Notes: generated from the sequence alone by a model not told the origin. DNA of 38,386 nucleotides from Nereida sp. MMG025 (GCF_021654165.1 NZ_JAKFZN010000011.1:1-38386); one strand, 5' to 3'. Shown: positions 1 through 10,000, counted from the first letter of the stretch. Program-made: numbers and translations.

Positions 1-447
1 TGCTGCCATGCCGCCTTGCACCCCGCGCGATCAAGCTGACCTATCGCCTCAAAGCGAGCGTCGCTGGAACCACTCCTCAATCGTTCCAAATTACCGATTT
101 GCAAAATACCCTCCTGTCGCAAAAAGCGGGACGCCCCGCCCTACTGCGACAAGCCCGCTCTGCAGGCGGGCTCGGGTTTAGGTATCTCCAGTACGCTCAA
201 TGAGCCGCCCATAGTCCAGTCTGAAAGTGGGCTTGAACAGGCGTTAAAGGGGTGTCGAACAGAGGTTGAAGAGGAAGTTTAGACGAGTAATTTGGGCGGG
301 AAGCAGACTTTCGCTGCAACCGTGAGTATCGCACTAGTTTCTGAATAAGCGGACGTTCAATACGTCAACGCGAGCGGTAAATGCTGCAACCGGTTGATTG
401 CGTAAGGTAATGCTTAGGATGTTCAGCAATGACCGTAGTGTTCTCTG
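1..447. other. Non-coding stretch downstream of the CBASS operon
   Basis: I see no convincing gene here. It holds two adjacent hairpin-forming segments (115-151 and 152-172, listed separately) and a CTTTCGCTGC motif at 308-317 that recurs in other non-coding parts of the window. The last CBASS gene ends at 448 reading leftwards, so this is its 3' flank. The hairpins could act as terminators, but neither is followed by a clear run of U in that direction. Confidence 0.5.
115..172. repeat. Nested and adjacent inverted repeats (structured non-coding element)
   Basis: TGTCGCA at 115-121 pairs perfectly with TGCGACA at 145-151. Inside that arm, GCGGG (126-130) pairs with CCCGC (135-139) across a 4-nt loop. 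Immediately after, AGCCCGC (152-158) pairs with GCGGGCT (166-172) across a 7-nt loop. Three perfect arms within 58 bases in an otherwise gene-free stretch suggest a transcription terminator pair, a recombination or IS end, or a structured RNA. The sequence does not decide between these. Confidence 0.5.
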
Positions 448-1602
448 TCATTTGAGTTTCGAAGAGGATGGGTTGAATGACAGTCTGCGTGTGAAGCCTT
501 TCCCGCGAACTTGATCAAAAATTTCAATACCAGGGTGTACTTTTGGCTGCCAAACCCTGCCAAATTCGATGGCACACGAAACAGGGACAGCGGGAAATAT
601 GGATAGTGTGACATCCATCCCGTGCGCGTTCTTGATCTCATCAAGCGTCGCTCGGACGATGGATCTGTATCGGCTTAGATCGCTTTTGTGGCGGATCACG
701 CCATGAGCTTGTGGATCACTGGAAATATCCCAAATCGATACATCGTCACCAAGTACATCTGTAACGCGATCATCTGTTATGTGCGATGTCACCGAAAGCT
801 TTAGCGCCACATTTTTCGAGCCCTCTCGACCTTTAGCGCGCGAGAAATTCACTTCGGGCCCGTCTTCAGGCCATTTCCATTGAGCAGGTTCACGATGGCG
901 TTCGTACACATCAACATCCGAAATGTCGGAGACAAGACGACCAAGTTCCATCAGGAGCGGGATCGGGGCAAGGCCAAAAATCGAAAGATGGCGGATGTCA
1001 CCGCTCTCAAATCTACCTCTCACATTCTGTGAGACGCCATGCCTTAGAGTTTCAGGTTGCACGTTCCAGTAAGATTCTTCGCTGTCCTGGAAGTGCATAC
1101 CGCGCACCTTAATCTCAATTGATCTCCTTTCGGCAGGCGTCCGATCCGGCATGATCGCAAAAACGCAGTCGTCAAACGGTACAGCCGTTTCGTTGGGACC
1201 AATCGGAGCGGAGAACTGTAGAATATGGGAACGGCTGTCTGGACCCGAGGATAAAGCCAGATCGACCCACTCCTCATGCTCCCTTTTCCACTGCAGCAAC
1301 AGCGCCTCTGGGAAATCCTGCCAGGTCCTTTTGCCATCGATTATGCGATGATGGACATCGCACATGAGCATTATGTTTGATGCATCATCCGATAACTGGT
1401 GCGACCGCGTGGGGTGCCCTCTCGGGCCTTTCGGCGAAGAAGCGACGACATGGGCCAGATAAGCAGCATTGATTTCCGCCTTTCCAGCAATCAGATCATG
1501 GTCGAGGGTTTTTTGGCAATTTTTGAATTGGCATCGACCAGCAGCGCGCGCCCAAACCAGCAGTTTTGTGACTTCTCTTAGTTGCTTCCCTCTGTTCGAC
1601 AT
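448..1602 (-). CDS. cap5: CBASS effector Cap5: HNH endonuclease with SAVED domain
   Basis: Predicted killer protein of the CBASS operon: a nuclease that degrades DNA when its SAVED domain binds the cyclic nucleotide made by the upstream CD-NTase. The 384-residue protein has an N-terminal HNH module: Cys24 and Cys29, His51 in AHVVAS, Asn76, then CDVHH at 81-85. The remainder (about 150-384) has no other recognisable catalytic motif and fits a SAVED sensor by length and position. Cap5 enzymes of this architecture are known CBASS effectors; one from the alphaproteobacterium Asticcacaulis responds to 3',2'-cGAMP. The ATG at 1602 overlaps the Cap3 stop as TAATG, which fixes the start and implies translational coupling. 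It is last in the operon. HNH is visible in the sequence; SAVED is inferred from family and context. A Cap4-type nuclease is less likely because HNH replaces the restriction-type fold. Confidence 0.88.
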   Translation of the reverse strand: MSNRGKQLREVTKLLVWARAAGRCQFKNCQKTLDHDLIAGKAEINAAYLAHVVASSPKGPRGHPTRSHQLSDDASNIMLMCDVHHRIIDGKRTWQDFPEALLLQWKREHEEWVDLALSSGPDSRSHILQFSAPIGPNETAVPFDDCVFAIMPDRTPAERRSIEIKVRGMHFQDSEESYWNVQPETLRHGVSQNVRGRFESGDIRHLSIFGLAPIPLLMELGRLVSDISDVDVYERHREPAQWKWPEDGPEVNFSRAKGREGSKNVALKLSVTSHITDDRVTDVLGDDVSIWDISSDPQAHGVIRHKSDLSRYRSIVRATLDEIKNAHGMDVTLSIFPAVPVSCAIEFGRVWQPKVHPGIEIFDQVRGKGFTRRLSFNPSSSKLK

Positions 1603-2126
1603 TAGCTCTGCCTCCCATTTTTTGTGTTCACATCCAACCCAAAAAGAACCGGTGCCTGGCGATCGTGGTCAATTATCAACTGTCCTTGTTCAGGTGGTAG
1701 ACCACGTTGGAAAGTCGTGAGTGTGGCCTGGAGCACCGCCGCACCCAACAGGCGAACAATGAGCAATGTCGCAAACGAAGGCCCACTTTCCTCAACCATC
1801 TTCGTCATTGCGGCTAAGTCAATTTCACTGGGTGCTGGCGGGAAAGTCGGATGCGAATGCCATTCACCTAAATAGTCCACTCGTCCACTTCTGTCCGCAT
1901 TCGCAGCTAAAATGCCATCAAGTTGAGCGCCATGTGTGGTAGGAAGACTAGCAAAGCGATTGTACGTTCCAACGGCTAGGTCAACTGTGAAACCGACCAG
2001 TTCGAACTTTCCGGGCGCAAGCTGTTCTGCAGCCAACCAACCGCCGATCTCTCGGAGACCACCTGTTTCCAGGCACTCTCGCATAGCACTCCATTGTGCG
2101 GGAGGAATTGTCAGACTAAGGGGCAT
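1602..2126 (-). CDS. cap3: CBASS deconjugating peptidase Cap3 (JAB/JAMM family)
   Basis: Predicted metallopeptidase that removes CD-NTase from its conjugates, counteracting the ubiquitin-like ligation done by Cap2. From the ATG at 2126 it is 174 residues, the usual Cap3 size. The JAMM zinc site is complete: Glu26 in REIGG, then His90-Ser-His92, Ser100 and Asp103 (HxH, ten residues, D). The frame stays open upstream to a possible start at 2246, but that would overlap Cap2 by about 130 bases and add residues unlike the family. The ATG at 2126 overlaps the Cap2 stop by only 11 bases and is preferred. Its stop overlaps the Cap5 start by one base. Confidence 0.9.
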   Translation of the reverse strand: MPLSLTIPPAQWSAMRECLETGGLREIGGWLAAEQLAPGKFELVGFTVDLAVGTYNRFASLPTTHGAQLDGILAANADRSGRVDYLGEWHSHPTFPPAPSEIDLAAMTKMVEESGPSFATLLIVRLLGAAVLQATLTTFQRGLPPEQGQLIIDHDRQAPVLFGLDVNTKNGRQS

Positions 2127-3834
2127 AATTGACCCCCAGCTGGTCCAAGACCTTCTCTGAAGGGAGACCATTGTCGCCATCCTCCCCTTCGCCCCAACCA
2201 GCATTTGAGCTATAGACAACGGGATGCGTGTCGAACGGATGCTCAAAGATCCATCCTTTCCGAAGGCCGACGAAGTAAGCAGGCTCGGGATGGATCCTCA
2301 TTTCTTGAGGCGAGAGCACATCCAGCGCATGGCGAACCAATCTACTTCCGATCGCTCCCACGTCGCCATCGGAGGCGACTAGTGGCTGTTCATGGCCCTC
2401 CACTTGAAGGCCATAATTGCGCTGTTGTCCTTCCGGCGGCGCTTCGCCTTTGGCATCACACCAAGCCTGTAGTTGAGAAGCGGCAACCAAAGGAGCCGGG
2501 TCCTCGTTCGGAACGCTGCGTGCAACCAGCCCGCCAATTCCGCCAGCGTAGACGCGTGCCCAAACCAGCGGCTTTCTCTTCTGCGTACAGATTGCTGCTG
2601 CCATACGAAATACGCCGCTATCAGCCGTTGTGTCGATAACGAGATCACAAGAACTGACGATCTCGCCAAGCTTGGCAATGTTTTGAACAGTTGACTGTGA
2701 TGTTAGGCTCATACCAAGCGCGGAGACTCGGACATTTGGGTTTATGCGAAGCAGCCTGTGCTGGAGCGACATTGCTTTATGATGTCCGACATCCAGCTCG
2801 TCCAATTCATTTCGAACCAAGTTGTCGGTCCAAAGGACATCGTTGTCGAGCAGCATGAATTGCCCGACACCTTCGCGCGCCAGGCTTGCGGCAACCTTTG
2901 ATCCGAGAGATCCAGCTCCAACGATACAAACACTGGATTTTCTGAACGTCTGTCCATGAACTCTCCGTTCCTTTGCTAAGGGAGGAGCGAACGTATGAAA
3001 CAGGTCGATCTTCCGCTCATTATCCGTATACCAAACACGGAACAAAACCTCTTGTCTGCCGTTCGAAAGTACGACCAGCAAACTCTCATGTCTGTTGATC
3101 CATGCTCGCAACCAATGAGGCAAAAGAAAAAAGAGTTGCTCCTCGACGTCATGCGCAGTGAGATCGGGAATCTTCTGAATGCCTGGCAAGCGGTAAAGGA
3201 CCCCTCGAACCCACTTGCCTCCAACCCCTGGGCCATCGGCTGGAACTCGCAATCCCTGATCATGCCCAACGGAGGCGACGCGTGCTACCTGCGTTTCCAT
3301 TGTTCCCAACCTGTGCTCTAAAGTTAGGCGAAGTTCGGTTGCGCGCCCAGCCAACCGAACCCTTAGTAGGTCTGCGGTCTTTGGTGGGAGCATGAATCGT
3401 AATGGATATGCTGCAAGCACCGTCGGCAGATCGGTTGGATGAGCACTCACAACATCAGATATGGCGTCGTTGGCGGGCGTGGCGTCGATGAGCGCTTTGG
3501 CACTTCGAACCACATCTGTACTCTTACAATCCGGATGCCAATTGTCGGATCTGTATTGGAGGCAAAGCTCGCCACCCGCTCCATATTGGTGCTGCGAAAG
3601 CGTAATGGTGTCATCTGCCGGAACCACAAAAGGTGGCAAATCTGGAAAAAGTACCGGGAAGACCATGCGCAAAGGAATTCGCCTGCCCTTTGTCAACAAT
3701 GTGAATGACCAACAGACTAGGCCGTTTCTATCTTGGCCAAAACTACCATCCTGGAGCCAATCTGAAAGCCTTTCTAGCTCCGAAAGCTCTTCACACTCTC
3801 GAACTAGCCGCTCTTCATTCTGGACGAAGCTCAT
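2116..3834 (-). CDS. cap2: CBASS conjugation factor Cap2 (E2-E1 fusion)
   Basis: Predicted bacterial ubiquitin-transferase-like enzyme that ligates the C-terminus of the CD-NTase to cell targets, priming it for signal synthesis. The 572-residue protein has an N-terminal E2-like domain with candidate catalytic Cys91 in GGELCLQYR. A linker follows, then a C-terminal ThiF/E1-like adenylation domain with the nucleotide-binding motif GAGSLGS at about 306-312 and LLDND about 20 residues later. Cys459 in QAWCDAKG is a candidate E1 catalytic cysteine, assigned by position only. The ATG at 3834 overlaps the CD-NTase stop as TGATG; a TTG one codon earlier is the alternative. The domain order and neighbours (CD-NTase upstream, JAMM peptidase downstream) are those of type II CBASS. 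Confidence 0.92.
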   Translation of the reverse strand: MSFVQNEERLVRECEELSELERLSDWLQDGSFGQDRNGLVCWSFTLLTKGRRIPLRMVFPVLFPDLPPFVVPADDTITLSQHQYGAGGELCLQYRSDNWHPDCKSTDVVRSAKALIDATPANDAISDVVSAHPTDLPTVLAAYPLRFMLPPKTADLLRVRLAGRATELRLTLEHRLGTMETQVARVASVGHDQGLRVPADGPGVGGKWVRGVLYRLPGIQKIPDLTAHDVEEQLFFLLPHWLRAWINRHESLLVVLSNGRQEVLFRVWYTDNERKIDLFHTFAPPLAKERRVHGQTFRKSSVCIVGAGSLGSKVAASLAREGVGQFMLLDNDVLWTDNLVRNELDELDVGHHKAMSLQHRLLRINPNVRVSALGMSLTSQSTVQNIAKLGEIVSSCDLVIDTTADSGVFRMAAAICTQKRKPLVWARVYAGGIGGLVARSVPNEDPAPLVAASQLQAWCDAKGEAPPEGQQRNYGLQVEGHEQPLVASDGDVGAIGSRLVRHALDVLSPQEMRIHPEPAYFVGLRKGWIFEHPFDTHPVVYSSNAGWGEGEDGDNGLPSEKVLDQLGVNYAP

Positions 3835-5069
3835 CAACCAAAGCCCTTAGGCTCCGTTGGTCTGCGTTCTTCTTCTCCAAACACAAGGCCAGGGCCGGAG
3901 GCACCACCCGCGACAGCTGGTGCGGCTGTTGCCGCACGCGATCCAGCTGACGACGCGACTCTTGATTGGGTTGCTTCCGTCAATGGTTTCCCGAGGCTAA
4001 GCGCAAGCTCATTCAAGACGATACCTGCATCAGAGAACTTTTGCACCGCGCCGAAATCTTGCCGAGCTGCTTCTAGCCACTTGAAGAAAGCCGTCCGCCG
4101 CTCTGGATACATTTCCCAGCGATCAGCGAAGTTTTCAGAAGGGTCGGTCGGGTTCGGGATCCAAGATATGCTACCTCGCTGCTCTATAGCGAGATGCATG
4201 TCGCGAAGAATCTTCGCTATTGCATCTGACACTCTGTTTTCACCGGAGTACGCGTGGCTGGACAGCGTCGTTAAGATGATGCTTATAACCTTCAAATCCG
4301 GGTTCTTCTCAGCGAACCATTCGTCTCGATGCCGCTTGAGGATCATAATCGAGGACTGGAGAGGCGTCCGGACCCGAAAAACAGGCACATCCTCCACACT
4401 GGCGGTCACTTTGCCTTGCGCATCCAAGAACGCACGACGTCTTTCATTCAGTTGTTCGATTTGTCTCGATTTGAACCAGGAAGCAAAGCCACGTGGGTTA
4501 CTTCGAGGCCAGTCGTCTGTGATGACGTTGTATGTGGCTGTCTCGTCGGAATCGGTGATGGCAATTTCCCCTTCAGCCAGGGCTTCGTCGGCCATGTATG
4601 AAGACAAAAGCAAACGCATTTTTGCTTCGTTCGGCACAGCGGGCAGCACGTCCATGTGAAACTGCGCTCCGTCGGCATAAACCAATGTGCAACACCTGCG
4701 GGACTCTCCCACCTCGCTACTAATACCGCGAGTTTTTCGATACGCTTTGAGCTCATCCTTCAGAAGCCTACGCAGATCAGCTTGCGTGATCGACATTTTG
4801 TTCAAGGAACGGAATGCAACGACGATGTCCAGATCATAGTCCTCGTTTGAAGAGGCGGGCTTAATTGGGGTCCCCAAGGCAAAGGAACCTTGAACATAGA
4901 CGTCTGGATCGAACTCACGCACCTTGGACTCGTCGCGGTGTAGGAATTCACCAAGATCCTTGTAACGACTTTCGGCCTGATCAAAGCGATCTTGTGGTAC
5001 TGCCAGCTCCTCTGCCAGTTTCTCAATCGCTGTGTTGTACCCGTACCCAATGTCCGACTGCCTATTCAT
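3834..5069 (-). CDS. CBASS CD-NTase (cGAS/DncV-like nucleotidyltransferase)
   Basis: Predicted cyclic-oligonucleotide synthase that senses phage infection and makes the second messenger read by Cap5. The 411-residue protein carries the nucleotidyltransferase signature: QGSFALGT (Gly61-Ser62), then DYDLD with metal-binding Asp79 and Asp81, and a third acidic residue Asp140 in FHMDVLP. After about residue 350 the chain becomes an Ala/Ser/Gly-rich tail ending in a terminal glycine (KGFG), as expected of a CD-NTase conjugated through its C-terminus by Cap2. The ATG at 5069 is preferred over the TTG at 5072 because AAGGAG lies 5 bases upstream of it. First gene of the four-gene operon. The clade and product nucleotide cannot be assigned by eye. 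Confidence 0.92.
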   Translation of the reverse strand: MNRQSDIGYGYNTAIEKLAEELAVPQDRFDQAESRYKDLGEFLHRDESKVREFDPDVYVQGSFALGTPIKPASSNEDYDLDIVVAFRSLNKMSITQADLRRLLKDELKAYRKTRGISSEVGESRRCCTLVYADGAQFHMDVLPAVPNEAKMRLLLSSYMADEALAEGEIAITDSDETATYNVITDDWPRSNPRGFASWFKSRQIEQLNERRRAFLDAQGKVTASVEDVPVFRVRTPLQSSIMILKRHRDEWFAEKNPDLKVISIILTTLSSHAYSGENRVSDAIAKILRDMHLAIEQRGSISWIPNPTDPSENFADRWEMYPERRTAFFKWLEAARQDFGAVQKFSDAGIVLNELALSLGKPLTEATQSRVASSAGSRAATAAPAVAGGASGPGLVFGEEERRPTEPKGFG

Positions 5070-5074
5070 CAATA

Positions 5075-5080
5075 CTCCTT
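5075..5080 (-). promoter_or_regulatory. Ribosome binding site of the CBASS CD-NTase
   Basis: Read on the minus strand this is AAGGAG, five bases before the ATG at 5069. It is the only strong Shine-Dalgarno site in the CBASS operon and selects the ATG over the adjacent TTG. The downstream genes start by stop-start overlap. Confidence 0.7.
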
Positions 5081-5632
5081 AATCTTTAGTTGTTCAACTT
5101 TATGTGATGATGCCGCGGCACATTTACAATCTCTCAAGGGACTAAATTTTCAGCTTACGACATAGCCGCAGCGAATGTCAGAAAATTGCCGAAGGCGAGA
5201 TATGTGGCAGTCATGAAATCGAGCATCCGCAGCGAAAGGCAGCAATGCGGATTGCGATCGCAGCAATCGACTAGCACGCTAAAGGTCTCCCAAGGGCCGT
5301 TCTGCAAGCGCCGTTGATAACTTGCCTGCGAACTTGCTGCGCTCGATCAAATGAAAGTGAAGAGCCCATTTCGACAGATGCCGCGCGGTGCACAAATGGC
5401 CGCTATTCGACCTGCGATCGAAATTAATGAATGGCTGGGTCACAACCCTATTGGAAGCCTTGGAACGCGGCTTACTGCTTTTAAAACCCATAACGACCCG
5501 CACAGGTGCAAGTGATCGAAACGGACATAGACAAAAGCTCCTCGTAAATAATGCTGCCATGCATGTACCCTGTCTAAGCCCCAAAGTAGCACTTGACCAA
5601 ATAGACAAAATGCTCCGAACTTAGTATTCGCT
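5081..5632. other. Gene-free stretch between the CBASS operon and the RND efflux operon
   Basis: About 550 bases without a convincing gene. It must contain the CBASS promoter, which fires leftward; I found no clear -35/-10 pair. Two copies of a short motif, GCAGCGAATG (5168-5177) and GCAGCGAAAG (5229-5238), lie here and recur in other gene-free parts of the window. Open frames of 70-110 codons occur on both strands but lack a start site, coherent codon bias or any family resemblance I can defend. The stretch may be decayed mobile DNA. Confidence 0.4.
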
Positions 5633-7045
5633 TTAAGGCACAATAGAACCGCCCCCACCAAACGCGCGGTACACCAATATCAATGCTCTTGCTTCGCTAG
5701 CTTGCGATACGACAGTTTCGTCTTCGGCTGTTAAAAGTGAACGTTCCGCATCAAGAACCGTCAGCAAAGGCTCCGACCCGCTTTCGAACTGAATACGTGC
5801 TAACTCGGTCGCGCGCCGAGATGCATCTACACTTTTCTGCAGCAAGAAAAGCCTTTCCTTTTCTCTAACGAAAGCAGCAAGAGCCGTATCAGCTTCACTT
5901 AGAGCGGTTATGATGGTTTGTTGGTAGCGCGCCAAATCGGCATCTGCCGCCGCCTTGGCTTGTGCAACGCGTTGATGAATCGCATTTCGGTCAAACAGCG
6001 CCAGCGACACAGAGGGTCCAAGACCAAAAAATGAAGCGCCAGAGGACGACAAATCAGATGGACGTCCCGAAGAGGCACCTACTCGACCCGAAAGCTGGAT
6101 TGATGGAAACAAATCAGCCGTGTTAACACCGATCTCCGCAGTGGCTTCTCTAAGCGCACTTTCGGCTGCGCGAATGTCAGGCCTTTGCCGCAAAAGGTTT
6201 TGTGCAGAATTCACGGTGACGACTTGCGGCAACCGAGGCAAAGCCCCACGCGGCGCAAGCTCTTGGTCCAAAGTGCCTGGATTGCGTCCAATCAGTGTTG
6301 TCAAACGATTGAGAGCCGCCCGTTCCGCGGCGCGAAACGTGGGCAGTGTTGCTTGCGTGCTTAGTAAGGCGGCGCGTACACGAACCGTGTCTATTTCGGT
6401 GCCTCTACCTGCATCAACCAAAGCCGAGGTTATGCGCACTGTTTCACGCTGATTTTCCAAATTCCGCATCGCGACAGCGCGACGTTGTTGAGCTTCCCGC
6501 AGATCCACATAAGCAAGAGCGATATCCGCTGCGACCAAGCGCAATATGTCAGCGCGCAAGGCAACGGCAACCTGTTCATTCGCGCGCCGCGCCTCGAGTT
6601 GACGCGCCACACGCCCAAAAAGATCCAACTCCCAGGTCAGGGTTGCGGAAACATTTGTTGGGCCGGCCGTGCTATTGCGCGAACCCGCTCCGGTGGGTGT
6701 GGCAATGCGGCTTCGTTCCGTGCTGGCATCCAGTATGGCGGACGGCCCCTGCGCGGCTTTTGTTTCGCCTAAAAGTGCCCGCGCAGCCCGCAGGTTAGCA
6801 TCTGCAATCCGTAGATCAGCGTTTGTTTCAAAGGCAAGGTTTACCAATTTGCCAAGATGGGGGTCGCGCACTTCCGACCACCATGAGGGAACAGACTGCT
6901 TTGCGGTTTTCACCGATGGTCCTTTCGCCGAAGGTAAAGTCGTTTGTGCATCTACGCCCGTGGACGGCGCAACGAAATTGGGCCCAACTTGTGAACAGGC
7001 AGCCACAGCGCACACTGTAAGCAATAAAAAAGGTTTCATTGGCAT
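5633..7045 (-). CDS. RND efflux outer-membrane lipoprotein, NodT/OprM family
   Basis: Outer-membrane channel of a tripartite efflux system, forming the trimeric exit duct for the pump encoded just upstream. The 470-residue protein has an N-terminal signal with a lipobox (VAAC, Cys17), so it is lipid-anchored. Two repeated helical halves typical of TolC/OprM proteins follow, recognisable by stretches such as TWELDLFGR and RPDIRAAESALREA. Length matches the family. It starts 3 bases after the pump stop, so it belongs to the same transcription unit as the last of three genes. The substrate cannot be predicted. Confidence 0.92.
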   Translation of the reverse strand: MPMKPFLLLTVCAVAACSQVGPNFVAPSTGVDAQTTLPSAKGPSVKTAKQSVPSWWSEVRDPHLGKLVNLAFETNADLRIADANLRAARALLGETKAAQGPSAILDASTERSRIATPTGAGSRNSTAGPTNVSATLTWELDLFGRVARQLEARRANEQVAVALRADILRLVAADIALAYVDLREAQQRRAVAMRNLENQRETVRITSALVDAGRGTEIDTVRVRAALLSTQATLPTFRAAERAALNRLTTLIGRNPGTLDQELAPRGALPRLPQVVTVNSAQNLLRQRPDIRAAESALREATAEIGVNTADLFPSIQLSGRVGASSGRPSDLSSSGASFFGLGPSVSLALFDRNAIHQRVAQAKAAADADLARYQQTIITALSEADTALAAFVREKERLFLLQKSVDASRRATELARIQFESGSEPLLTVLDAERSLLTAEDETVVSQASEARALILVYRAFGGGGSIVP

Positions 7046-7048
7046 GGT

Positions 7049-10000
7049 TCAAACTCCAGTTGGTTGCGGTGCGCTTCGATTGAACCAGCCGCTGACGGTG
7101 CGACACGCAACATAAAAAACGGGAGTGAGCAGAAGGCCAAAGCCTGTAACACCAATCATCCCCGCAAAAACGGCAGTCCCAAGGGCCTGACGCGCTTCAA
7201 AACCTGCACCCGAGGCGATGACCAACGGGATAACGCCCAAGATGAAAGCCAACGAAGTCATCAAAATAGGGCGCAGGCGCAGCCGCGCTGCCTCTACGGC
7301 GGCTTCTATACGGTTCGTTCCCGTCATTTCGGCTTTGCGGGCAAATTCTACGATCAGGATTGCGTTCTTAGCGGCCAACGCGATGAGAACGATCAAGCCT
7401 ATTTGCGTAAGGATACTGTTATCAAGTCCGCGGATGTTTACCCCTACCATCGCAGCCAACAGACACATCGGCACGATCAGGATCACCGCGAACGGCAGCA
7501 CCCAACTTTCATAGAGCGCCGCGAGCACCAAGAAAACAAAGACTACAGCAAGCGCAAATACGATCCCACTTGTGTTGCCTGCGTTGCGTTCTTGAAACGA
7601 TAAGCCCGTCCATTCGATTTCATAGCCCTCCGCAAGGACTTGATCGGCTAGTGCTTCGATTGCGTTGAGCGCGTCCGTGCTAGAAACACCTGGTGCCGCA
7701 TCGCCTTGCACTTCGGCTGCGGTGAACAGATTGTATCGAGGCACGCGGTTCGGCCCCGTCGTGTAGTCAAATTCAGCCACGCTTCCCATAGGGACCATGG
7801 CACCCGTTTCTGAACGAACCCGGTAGTTTGCAATATCGCGCAAGTCATCACGCCACGCGGCATCGGCTTGGGCTGTCACTTGGAAATTTCGTCCGAGAAA
7901 CGTGAAATCGTTGACATAAGCCGACCCAAGATAAATCTCGAGCATCTCATTCACTGCCGAGGGGCGGACATTCAAGATTTCAGCCTTTTCACGATCAATG
8001 TCAGCAAAGATGCGAGGCGTGCCAGCATTGAAAAGCGAAAACGCGCTGGCGATGGCAGGGTCTTGATTGAGAGCCCCAGCAAAGGCGCCGAGTTGTGCCT
8101 CCAGCGCAGGAATTCCGCGACCCTGACGGTCTTGTAAGTAAAGTGTCCATCCGCCTGAATTGCCGAGACCGTCTACGGGCGGGGGCTGTAACAGAAACAC
8201 CATGGCTTCATCTACAGCGGCGACTTGTCCCTGAAGATCGTTGATGATCGAACCGATCGTGTGGCCTTGTGCAATGCGCTCTTCAAACGGTTCGAGCGAT
8301 ACAAAAATCGCGGCCCCATTTGTGGTCGCCGTAAAAGTTGCGCCGTCAAATCCTGCAAAACCTGTCGTCGCGCGGACACCGGGATGTTCGAGAGCGATTT
8401 CGGTGATCTCTTCCAATGCTGCTTGTGTTCTAGGCAAAGCCGAGCCAGGGGGGAGCTGCAAGGCGGCAATAAAATAACCTTTGTCCTGTGCAGGGATAAA
8501 GCCCGTTGGAGTGCGCATGAATACCACAACCGTCAGAGCAATCAGGCCCACATAAATCAAGAGGACAAGAGGGCTGATACGAATTAAGAGGCGGGTCAGT
8601 GCCGCATAGCCATTTGAGATGCGATCAAACACAGCATTGAACCCATTCGAAAAGGCCGAGGTCAGCCACCCGACCCCTTTTGGGTTTTGAACAGGTCTGC
8701 GCATAAGCACCCCCGACAAGGCAGGCGATAAAGTGAGCGAAACAAAAACAGAAATCGTAGTGGCAGACACAATGGTTAGAGCAAACTGGCTATAGAAAGC
8801 GCCGGTGACCCCTGTGACGAAAGCCGCAGGAACAAACACCGCGCCAAGGACCAAGCCGATAGCGACCAACGCGCTGCCAACCTCATCCATGGTACGCCTT
8901 GCCGCTTCTTTGGGGCTTAGACCTTCGCGCAGAAAGCGTTCTACATTCTCGACAACAACGATTGCGTCATCCACCACGATGCCAATAGCCAAGACCAAAC
9001 CGAAGAGGGTTAGCGTATTCAGCGAAAAGCCAAGTACATATAGCAAAGCGAAGGTGCCAATCAACGAAATCGGTATGGATAAAACGGGGATTATTGAGGC
9101 GCGCCATGATTGCAAAAACAGGACAATGACCAAAATCACCAACAAAACGGCCTCAATGATGGTTTCATAAACCGCGTCGATAGAAGCTGCGATAAATTCT
9201 GTTGGATTGTAGACAATATTGTATTCCAGTCCTTCGGGAAAGCTTGCGGACAACGCCTCAATCTCGGCAATCACCGCCTCAGTCGTGGCAAGAGCGTTCG
9301 ATCCTGGCTGCTGAAAAATTGCCACAGGAATTGACGTTGTGGTGTTTTGATAGCCCGCAATAGAGAAACTCTGTGCGCCAAGTTCTACGCGTCCAATGTC
9401 GGAAACCCGCGTGATGCGTCCGTCCTCGCCGCGCCTGACGACAATATTTTCAAATTCTTCGGGGGCAGTTAGCCTCCCTGCCGTTTGAACGCTAAATTGA
9501 AAAGCGGACGGGGTGTCCAGTGGAAGCTGGCCAATCGTGCCCGAAGCCACCTGCGCATTATTTTCGGCCAAAGCAGCAACCACATCACCTGGCGTCATAC
9601 CGCGGGCGGCGACGCGATCTGGGTCCAGCCATACACGCATCGAAAAGGCACGTTCTGCAAAGACCTGAGCGTTACCAACCCCTTCGATGCGGGCCAGTCG
9701 GTCAACCACTTGGGTACGCGCATAGTTCGACAAATAAAGCTGATCGCGCGACTCATCTGGTGAGATGATATTGACGATTGTAAGAATGGTGTTGGAGGAT
9801 TTCTCGACCGTCACACCCAGTCGGCGCACGGGCTCTGGCAGGCCTGGCTCGGCGCGTGTAACCCTGTTTTGCACCTGCACTGATGCCGCATCGATATCTA
9901 TGCCTGGCTCAAAACTAATCGTAATGGCCATTGCCCCATCACCCGTGGACTGCGAAAGCATGTAGATCATACCATCGACGCCGTTGATCTCTTGCTCCAG

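Noticed and set aside
2127-2246. Longer start for Cap3 at 2246
   Set aside because: It would overlap cap2 by about 130 bases and add residues that are the out-of-frame reading of cap2; the ATG at 2126 gives the normal Cap3 length.
5279-5661. Open frames of 73-109 codons on both strands between CBASS and the efflux operon
   Set aside because: They overlap each other, lack start signals and resemble nothing known to me; treated as non-coding or decayed DNA.
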